From the NCBI GenBank assembly GCA_018648265.1, contig JABGRN010000030.1:1-54336 (forward strand): a DNA stretch of 54,336 nucleotides. Direction: 5' to 3'. The notes under the pieces were generated by a model that was not told where the DNA came from, made no database searches, and saw only the letters and a list, made by a program, of their open reading frames with translations. Origin of the DNA: Prolixibacteraceae bacterium. Its GTDB lineage: Bacteria; Bacteroidota; Bacteroidia; Bacteroidales; Prolixibacteraceae. How positions within the stretch are numbered: position 1 is the first letter of the stretch; every line of letters starts with the position of its first letter. Below are positions 44,565 through 54,336 of the stretch, piece after piece. Position numbers and translations under genes: made by a program.

Positions 44565-47159
44565 ATGAGAAAATTTACATTATTAATTACCTTATTCACA
44601 TTCATTTTTTTTGCCAGCTCCTTTTCCCAGGAATTTGCAGATTTCGAATTCACCGGCACAAATCAGGGAACAGGAACATTTACAAATGGCTGTATTCCAA
44701 ATTTTACGTGGGATGCCGTTGGTACAATAAATGGAGATATTCAAATTCTAAATGATGAAGAATTTGTGGATGGTAATGAATTTGAGATTAGGTTTGGTCA
44801 GGCAAATAATGCCGAGAATTTGCGTACTCAAATTTATCCCAACGGTTCGGGAACCAATGGCACTCCTATTCTTTCAAAATCCAGATTGACTATTAATTTT
44901 GACAAAACCACACCTGCTGAAGCCTGGGGTTTTTGTGTGGTTGACATTGATGTTGAACATTGTTTGATCTCCGCAACTGATGAATCCGGCAATCAAGTGG
45001 ATAATCAGATAATCGATACCTGGCTTGTTCAGCTCTTTGATACAGATCCGGTTGATGATGGCCAGAATATTCCTAAATGGGATTCAACAAACGCAACTTT
45101 GCTGGGAGCCGATACAGATGAAGACTATGTAGTTTATAATAATCTTGTAATTAGTGGTTTGCCCTCAAGCGAGGCGGCATCAGCATTTTTTATGCCTAAT
45201 ATCCCATTAAATTCATTAATTATTGATTTTGAAAATCTGCAGGAAACACATTTTACATCCTTTCATTTTTACATTGCTGCAGATGATGATAAAACCTTTG
45301 TGCCTGATGATAACTTCGAACAGGCACTCATCGATTTGGGTTACGACAGTGGTCCACTGAACGATTTGGTTCCAACAGCGAATATTAATACGGTTACGAC
45401 TTTAAATGTTGGAAATAAAAACATTAGCGACTTGACAGGAATTGGCGGATTTACTTTGCTTGAAAGTTTGCAGTGCGAATTCAATAAAATAACAAGTTTA
45501 GATTTAAGCAAGAATACTAAGATTGAAGTTCTGAAGTGTTGGAATAATGAATTAAACACTCTTGATATCTCAAAAAACAGCAATCTATTATATTTATATT
45601 GTACAGGAAATCAGCTAACATCAATCGATGTAACTAAAAATACCCAATTGATAAATTTAAAATTAACCAACAATAACCTTTCGGGAATTGACCTCAGTAA
45701 AAATCTCCGATTGGAGAACTTGTATTGTGAGGAAAACGAAATATCCAGTCTCAATTTAGTTAATAATATGGAATTAACTTATTTAGATTGTTCCGGGAAC
45801 CAGCTAAACACCCTTAATGTGACAAATAATACCAAACTGATTTCTTTATATTATAGCAAGAACAACATCAGTGGAATAGACCTAAGCAAGAATATAGCAT
45901 TAAACGTTTTAAATGCTGACGAAAATGGGATTTCAAACATCGATATTACCAAAAATGTAAATTTGACCAGTTTGTTCCTTACTAATAATCAAATCCAGTC
46001 ATTAAATCTTAGCCAAAATAAAATACTTGGATTCCTCAATTGCACAAATAACAAAATTGCTTCTTTGGATTTATCAAATAATTCAAATCTGGTATCTTTA
46101 AGTTGCAACGAAAATTTGCTTACATCGCTCGATTTTTCAAAAACACCAAAACTTATGCGAGTTCTTTGCAGCGATAATCAAATTACTTCGCTCGATTTTT
46201 CGATTAACCCAATTCTTTTGGAACTAATTTGTAATCGAAATAAAATTTCCACACTCAACTTTGGCAATAATCCAGATTTAACAATTTTAGAATGTCAAAA
46301 CAATAATCTAACAACATTAAACCTGGGTTCCTGCCAAAAAATAAGCTCGGTAAATTGTTCCTCAAATCAGATTTCATCAATTCAATGGGCAGAAACCAAA
46401 TCGGGTAACAAACCCTCTTCCGGTAAAGAAAACAGCACAGAGGATTCGCTTCTGGAGTATTTGAATTGTTCTCACAACCAACTAGACACTGTTGATTTGC
46501 AGGGAAATAATGCAATAAAATTCCTTGATTGCTCCAATAACCTTCTTCCTGAATTAGACGTTTCCCAACTTACTTCACTAAATGCCTTGTTTTGCGACAG
46601 CAACCAAATTGTTTCGCTATGTTTAAATAAAAACGACACGCTATTCGCTCTTTCTTGCCGGGCCAACCAGTTAAGCAATCTTGAACTGAAAAACGGGAAC
46701 AATCTTTTACTAACTGGCACAGAGTATCCTTTTTTATCCATTTTCTTTTATTTGCAGCCTTTGTTAGATGCAAGCGAAAATCCAAATCTTTTTTGCATTG
46801 AAGTTGACGATGCCAATGCTGCTAGTACTTATCCCAATTGGTTAAAAGATGCCATCGCAAGTTACTCCGAGAACTGTACTGCCAGTGCTTTGGAAGATCG
46901 TTTGTCTGAAACAGAAATAAATATTTTTCCAAATCCGGCAGATGAAAAGTTTAAAGTTCGGAATTCAGAGTTCAAAGTTGGGGATGCTATCGTCGAAATC
47001 TACGATTTGAATGGCATAAAACTTCTTGAAAAAAATATCCCGGCTGGAAATGAAACAACTGAAATTGATGTAGGTTCTTTACAAAATGGAGTCTATTTCT
47101 GCAGAGTTGTAATGAATGAAAGAAGCTTTACTAAAAAAATAATAATTCAAAAACCTTAG
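44565..47159 (+). CDS. T9SS-secreted leucine-rich-repeat protein with extra N-terminal domain
   Basis: An 864-residue exported protein. After a signal peptide (1-21, ending SFSQ) is a domain of about 225 residues that I do not recognise (beginning EFADFEFTGTNQGTGTF). Then comes the FVPDDNFEQALIDLGYDSG cap shared with the 39772 gene and about 20 LRR repeats of 21 residues (LYCTGNQLTSIDVTKNTQL type) broken by a charged insert near residues 610-630. A T9SS type A sorting domain ends it (INIFPNPADEKF to FTKKIIIQKP). The SALEDRLSETEI stretch before the sorting domain is shared with the 39772 gene, pointing to common origin. The next gene starts 5 bases later. Confidence 0.9.
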   Translation: MRKFTLLITLFTFIFFASSFSQEFADFEFTGTNQGTGTFTNGCIPNFTWDAVGTINGDIQILNDEEFVDGNEFEIRFGQANNAENLRTQIYPNGSGTNGTPILSKSRLTINFDKTTPAEAWGFCVVDIDVEHCLISATDESGNQVDNQIIDTWLVQLFDTDPVDDGQNIPKWDSTNATLLGADTDEDYVVYNNLVISGLPSSEAASAFFMPNIPLNSLIIDFENLQETHFTSFHFYIAADDDKTFVPDDNFEQALIDLGYDSGPLNDLVPTANINTVTTLNVGNKNISDLTGIGGFTLLESLQCEFNKITSLDLSKNTKIEVLKCWNNELNTLDISKNSNLLYLYCTGNQLTSIDVTKNTQLINLKLTNNNLSGIDLSKNLRLENLYCEENEISSLNLVNNMELTYLDCSGNQLNTLNVTNNTKLISLYYSKNNISGIDLSKNIALNVLNADENGISNIDITKNVNLTSLFLTNNQIQSLNLSQNKILGFLNCTNNKIASLDLSNNSNLVSLSCNENLLTSLDFSKTPKLMRVLCSDNQITSLDFSINPILLELICNRNKISTLNFGNNPDLTILECQNNNLTTLNLGSCQKISSVNCSSNQISSIQWAETKSGNKPSSGKENSTEDSLLEYLNCSHNQLDTVDLQGNNAIKFLDCSNNLLPELDVSQLTSLNALFCDSNQIVSLCLNKNDTLFALSCRANQLSNLELKNGNNLLLTGTEYPFLSIFFYLQPLLDASENPNLFCIEVDDANAASTYPNWLKDAIASYSENCTASALEDRLSETEINIFPNPADEKFKVRNSEFKVGDAIVEIYDLNGIKLLEKNIPAGNETTEIDVGSLQNGVYFCRVVMNERSFTKKIIIQKP

Positions 47160-47163
47160 TCAT

Positions 47164-48561
47164 ATGAAAACAAATTTTATTACAACATTCTGGTTAATCG
47201 TAATAATACTGGTTACCACAGCGCAATTAGATGCTCAACCTTTTGAACTTACTTTTAGTATGAAAGACAAAAACGGCGCTCCCGACAGTGTGTATGTAGA
47301 AAACCTGATGAAAGGTACCAACCTGATGTTAATGGGTGCAGACACATTGCGATTAAATGTTCCCACGGCATTAAATGACCTAATTGCTCAAAACTTAAAC
47401 CTTAAAGCATTTACAAATCCGGTAACTAAAAATGCGACAATTAAGTTTTACAATCATCAAAAAGGCAATGTAACGGTAACAATATTTGATATGGCAGGCA
47501 GGCAACTTGTTTCAGAATCCACTAACCTACCACCCGGCCATGTTCGTTACATGCTTTCAGGACTGCAGCAAGGTAGCTATATTCTTAAAGTATTAACTGC
47601 CAAAGGACTTAGCTCCCAGGTACTTTTGTCTTCAAACAGAAGTGCTGATAAATTTCCAAATTTAAGTTTACTTGGAATTAACTACAGCAACAACATAAAA
47701 AACACAAATAAATCAGAATTAAAATCTATCAATACAACTTCTGATGTTAAAGTTATGGATTTTTCAAAGGATGACGAATTAGTCTTTAAAGCATATTTTA
47801 CTGGCGCAGAAGCTGTGGATACAGTGGTTCCAACAAACGATCTGAATCTGGAATTTGAAAATTTTTATTACACCTTAACCGACTATGAACTCAATACTTA
47901 TTTAGCAGTTGAAATTGGCAATCAGGTATGGATGGCTGAAAATTTAAAAACAACACATTATCCTGAAGGTAATTCAATCCCCAAAGTTACAGACGATGAA
48001 GCCTGGAAGCATGTTAGGGATAAAAGTGCAGAAGAGGCATACTGCTTTTATGGTAATGATAAAGATTCAACATTCGGTGTACTTTATTCATGGCCGGCAG
48101 CTTTGGGAGGCAAAGGCGTTTACAGCAATTCTAACCCAAGCGGTGTACAAGGTGTATGCCCTGCCGATTGGCACTTACCAAGCATGGAAGAATGGAAAGA
48201 ACTAGGAGAATTTATTTCTCAGGACGGGCATTTCCTAAAAATAGGCGTGGCCCTCAAATCAATTTCGGGTTGGACAAGTGAAGGCGATGGCACTGATGAT
48301 TATAAGTTTCGTGCCCTTCCCGGAGGACAGCGTGGATATGTGGATTGGTCAACAGGGCAAGTTCTTTATCATGGCTCTTTTATCGGGAAAGATAATAATG
48401 GCTGCTGGTGGACAAGCACTTTTATGGCTGTCGATGCAGCCGCCTTTATCATGCTGAGTTACAATTCAAACAATATGAAGATGGCATCGGCTATGAGTTC
48501 TAACGGCTACGCGATACGTTGTGTTAGGGATTTACCTGCAGGCACCCTGGAGGGCAATTAA
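47164..48561 (+). CDS. Secreted FISUMP-domain protein with an internal sorting-domain-like module
   Basis: A 465-residue exported protein with a signal peptide (1-25, ending LDAQ). Residues about 78-155 resemble a T9SS type A sorting domain (AFTNPVTKNATIKF, VTIFDMAGRQLV, LQQGSYILKV) but lie in the interior. The C-terminal 230 residues are a FISUMP (Fibrobacter succinogenes major paralogous) domain: EIGNQVWMAENLKTTHYPEG, CPADWHLPSMEEWKEL and the ending SNGYAIRCVRD. No sorting domain is at the C-terminus, so export beyond the periplasm is uncertain. It lies 5 bases after the LRR gene and is surely in the same operon. Confidence 0.85.
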   Translation: MKTNFITTFWLIVIILVTTAQLDAQPFELTFSMKDKNGAPDSVYVENLMKGTNLMLMGADTLRLNVPTALNDLIAQNLNLKAFTNPVTKNATIKFYNHQKGNVTVTIFDMAGRQLVSESTNLPPGHVRYMLSGLQQGSYILKVLTAKGLSSQVLLSSNRSADKFPNLSLLGINYSNNIKNTNKSELKSINTTSDVKVMDFSKDDELVFKAYFTGAEAVDTVVPTNDLNLEFENFYYTLTDYELNTYLAVEIGNQVWMAENLKTTHYPEGNSIPKVTDDEAWKHVRDKSAEEAYCFYGNDKDSTFGVLYSWPAALGGKGVYSNSNPSGVQGVCPADWHLPSMEEWKELGEFISQDGHFLKIGVALKSISGWTSEGDGTDDYKFRALPGGQRGYVDWSTGQVLYHGSFIGKDNNGCWWTSTFMAVDAAAFIMLSYNSNNMKMASAMSSNGYAIRCVRDLPAGTLEGN

Positions 48562-48591
48562 AATACAATGCAATAATAGCCTGGCAATAAA

Positions 48592-49176
48592 TTACCAAAC
48601 TAAATCGCAGGCTTCCGTTGGCATCCAGTGTTTATGTTTGCCATCCCATTTTATGTTGCAACCAATTGGGTTAGTAACCGGAATTGAAATTTCGTTGCCC
48701 GAAATTAATTCGTTTAAAACGCGTTCTAAATCGTTGACTGAAATTTTAGAAGGCTCGCGTGGATGATCAACAGCCCGCCCGGTATAAACTAATCTTCTTT
48801 CTTCGTTAAAAACATAAAAATGAGGAGTTCGTAATGCACCATATTTTAACGCAATTTCCTGAGTATTGTCGTGTAAATATTTCCATGGGAATTTATTTTC
48901 TTCCATTCGTAAAACCATGTGTTCGAAATCGTCTGATTCGTAAGTATTTGAACTGTTCGAATTTATTCCTACAAATTCAACTCCTTTTGGGTTGAAATGC
49001 TCAACTGTTTTACGTGTTACTTCGTCACTGTTAATTACATACGGACAATGATTGCAGGTAAAAAAAACAACCAAAAATTTTGAATCAACAAAATCCGAGA
49101 GAGAATATTTTTTACCGTCGGTTCCCTGAAGATTAAAGTCGATTGCTTTTGAACCTATTTCTAAGGTGAATGCCAT
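48592..49176 (-). CDS. Thioredoxin-fold protein (peroxiredoxin-like)
   Basis: A 194-residue protein of the AhpC/TSA-like thioredoxin-fold group. It has [12 protein letters not shown]-like opening residues and a redox CxxC (Cys41 and Cys44) in [13 protein letters not shown]. The cis-Pro lies in [12 protein letters not shown]. The C-terminal [14 protein letters not shown] segment is typical of a Bacteroidota subgroup and adds Cys residues. No signal peptide is seen, so it is cytoplasmic. Probably a thiol oxidoreductase; the partner is unknown. It is convergent with the FISUMP gene. Confidence 0.88.
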   Translation of the reverse strand: MAFTLEIGSKAIDFNLQGTDGKKYSLSDFVDSKFLVVFFTCNHCPYVINSDEVTRKTVEHFNPKGVEFVGINSNSSNTYESDDFEHMVLRMEENKFPWKYLHDNTQEIALKYGALRTPHFYVFNEERRLVYTGRAVDHPREPSKISVNDLERVLNELISGNEISIPVTNPIGCNIKWDGKHKHWMPTEACDLVW

Positions 49177-49292
49177 AATTTTTTGTTTTGTTTAAAAGTA
49201 AAAGATATTTCAATAGTAAATTGTTTAAACCAAAACAAAATCTTCCGTATTTTTAAGCTTTAAATTTTTTAAAGGAATATCGATGAACTGTA

Positions 49293-52690
<3,398 letters not shown>

Positions 52691-52712
52691 TTCAATTACA
52701 TTTGTCGTATAA

Positions 52713-53231
52713 ATGAGAATATTAGAAAAATACGCAAAACGAAAGCTCCTGAGAAAAGCTAAATTATTAAAAAGAATCCCGGAGTTGCCTAATTTTAAAA
52801 CGTTTAAAAAAGTTGGTGTAATTTGGCAACCCGATCAAAAAAATGCTTTTCTTTTTCTTCAGGATTATTTCAGCAAAAAAAAGATTATTTTTCGTAGTTT
52901 GTGCGTTTTTGAAGAAAATAGCGAAATTGTTGTCGATGCAAATTCATTAACACCCAAAGACTTAAACTGGATGAGGTTTCCAAAACCAGGAAAAATTAAT
53001 GGTTTTACCGAAATGGATTTTGACCTTTTATTAAACCTTGCCCTTGTACAGAATATTACCCTCGATTATATTACACTAATTACCCGTGCTAAATTCAAAA
53101 CAGGTTGGTCGCCTGACGAAAATAATTTCTTTGACCTGAATATTAATATTAGCCAAAATCGGGATTCTTTGTACCTTGCCAAACAACAAATTTTTTATCT
53201 TCGGCAGCTTAATAAAACAAATAATAAATGA
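52713..53231 (+). CDS. Conserved hypothetical protein next to dapA
   Basis: A 172-residue soluble protein with a very basic N-terminus (MRILEKYAKRKLLRKAKLLK) and no signal peptide or membrane segment. It has a mixed alpha/beta composition with FKKVGVIWQPDQKNAFLFL and LALVQNITLDYITLITRAKF segments. It resembles a small Bacteroidota family found beside dapA (possibly DUF6913), but I do not know its function. The stop overlaps the dapA start (ATGA). It begins 22 bases after the exonuclease stop. Confidence 0.8.
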   Translation: MRILEKYAKRKLLRKAKLLKRIPELPNFKTFKKVGVIWQPDQKNAFLFLQDYFSKKKIIFRSLCVFEENSEIVVDANSLTPKDLNWMRFPKPGKINGFTEMDFDLLLNLALVQNITLDYITLITRAKFKTGWSPDENNFFDLNINISQNRDSLYLAKQQIFYLRQLNKTNNK

Positions 53232-54106
53232 GTCAATTTTTAACAGGGGCAGGGGTGGCTTTAATTACACCGTTTTTAAAAAATAATGAAGTCGATTTTA
53301 AAGCCCTGGAAAATATCGTTGAAAACCAGGTAAAAGGCGATATCGACTATTTGGTAGCTTTGGGTACAACTGCTGAAACACCTACATTAACTTCTCAGGA
53401 AAAACTGGATGTGGTTAGCCTGATTAAAGAAAAATCAGCCGGATTGCCAGTGGTTGTTGGAATGGGAGGAAACGATACCCGTACAATTATTAACCAAATA
53501 AATCAATTCAATTTTGAAGGCGTTAGTAGTCTGCTAATTGTAACACCCTACTACAATAAACCTTCGCAAGAGGGAATGTTTAATCATTATGTTGAAATTG
53601 CAAAAGCATGCCCGGTTCCAATAATATTATACAATGTACCGTCGCGTACTGGAGTAAACCTTGAAGCTGAAACTGTTGTTAGACTGGCCGAAACATCCGA
53701 TAAATTTGTTGCTGTAAAAGAAGCTTCAGGCATAATGTCTCAAATCACAAAGATTGCAAAATATACTCCCGATAATTTCTCTGTAATTTCAGGCGACGAT
53801 GTATTAGCGCTGCCAATTATTTCAATCGGTGGAAGTGGTGTTATTTCGGTGGCTGCGAATGCATTGCCTGGCAAACTAAGCAGTATGATCCACCTGGTAT
53901 TGGATGGAAAATATAACGAAGCACGCAAATTGCATTTTGAAATGATCGACATGTTCCAGCTTTTATTTAAAGAAGGAAATCCGGGAGGAGTTAAAGCATT
54001 GATGAACATTCAGGGAACCATTGAAAATGAATTGCGTTCACCGCTTTATAAAATTAGCGAGAAAACCTATAACGAAATAAGAGAGTCTTTCCGTAAGCTG
54101 AAATAA
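53228..54106 (+). CDS. dapA: 4-hydroxy-tetrahydrodipicolinate synthase
   Basis: A 292-residue aldolase that condenses pyruvate with aspartate semialdehyde in the lysine/diaminopimelate pathway. The Schiff-base lysine is Lys164 (VAVKEASG), and Tyr135 in YNVPSRTG takes part in proton relay. The ALGTTAETPTL loop is also typical. Full family length. The start overlaps the upstream stop by 4 bases (ATGA). The 230 bases downstream to the window end show no gene. Confidence 0.97.
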   Translation: MSQFLTGAGVALITPFLKNNEVDFKALENIVENQVKGDIDYLVALGTTAETPTLTSQEKLDVVSLIKEKSAGLPVVVGMGGNDTRTIINQINQFNFEGVSSLLIVTPYYNKPSQEGMFNHYVEIAKACPVPIILYNVPSRTGVNLEAETVVRLAETSDKFVAVKEASGIMSQITKIAKYTPDNFSVISGDDVLALPIISIGGSGVISVAANALPGKLSSMIHLVLDGKYNEARKLHFEMIDMFQLLFKEGNPGGVKALMNIQGTIENELRSPLYKISEKTYNEIRESFRKLK

Positions 54107-54336
54107 CCGGAAATTAAAATAATTGATTAAAATCGAAGCATTTGTTTTGTTTGGTTGTTTTGAGAAATAAACCTTCGAGGTTCAATTAAGATCTGCTGAT
54201 TTACTGATTACCTAAATTCAAAGTCCGTTATATCAATAAGATACGTTAGTTAATCAAATAACATGTATCAAAATGCAATGGATTGAGTAATACCGATTTA
54301 ACAACCAAATGTCGCATACTTTCGTTTTACTCAGCA

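Overview
The window reads as a chromosomal segment from a low-GC member of the Bacteroidota, plausibly a Marinilabiliales/Prolixibacteraceae-type marine or sediment bacterium. That placement is an inference. It rests on type IX secretion (T9SS) sorting domains, a BlaI/M56-peptidase-TonB_C cassette, TPR/LytS kinases with LytTR regulators, a fused alpha/beta 2-oxoacid dehydrogenase E1, FISUMP and LVIVD surface proteins, and a promoter of the TTTG-N19-TAnnTTTG type. I saw no tRNA, rRNA or CRISPR array, and no intact insertion sequence.

Region 1 (1-11.7 kb, nearly all minus strand) is mostly housekeeping. It holds a small Spy-like periplasmic protein, yidC with pyrG, an operon of 2-oxoacid dehydrogenase E2, fused E1, flavodoxin and a TonB_C-domain protein, pyrD-pyrK, and a Cro/CI-type regulator. 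Exact copies of the 14-bp palindrome TTTACAWWTGTAAA occur at 4674, 9446 and 12101.

Region 2 (12.5-25.2 kb) mixes envelope and regulatory genes: a membrane metallophosphoesterase, a large metallopeptidase/propeller/barrel protein, a membrane protein, a membrane-anchored LuxR-type regulator and a TPR protein. It then carries a BlaI-type repressor, an M56-peptidase/TonB_C sensor and a secreted protein with two TonB_C domains. Four identical-architecture 16-bp palindromes (AACTAA-N4-TTAGTT) lie around this cassette, and two of them sit on a good Bacteroidota promoter. I consider this the best-supported self-contained regulatory system in the window. An omega-amidase bracketed by two REP-like elements and a zinc alcohol dehydrogenase follow.

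Region 3 (25.2-36 kb) is accessory. It has an IS110 relic, an orphan sugar transferase, a Tat-exported Gfo/Idh oxidoreductase, a PhyH dioxygenase, an M20 amidohydrolase with a broken second copy, two secreted proteins sharing an unrecognised N-terminal domain, and a DUF1080 protein.

Region 4 (36-48.6 kb, plus strand) runs from a TPR sensor kinase and LytTR response regulator, through a stand-alone LytTR protein, to four large secreted proteins (LRR, LVIVD, LRR, FISUMP). Three end in T9SS sorting domains whose DNA contains heptanucleotide repeats.

Region 5 (48.6-54.3 kb) holds a thioredoxin-like protein, an unusually long ligA (836 codons, with extra HhH-like modules) overlapping an exonuclease-BRCT gene, a conserved hypothetical and dapA. 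The 3' part of ligA and the exonuclease gene are visibly more AT-rich than their flanks.
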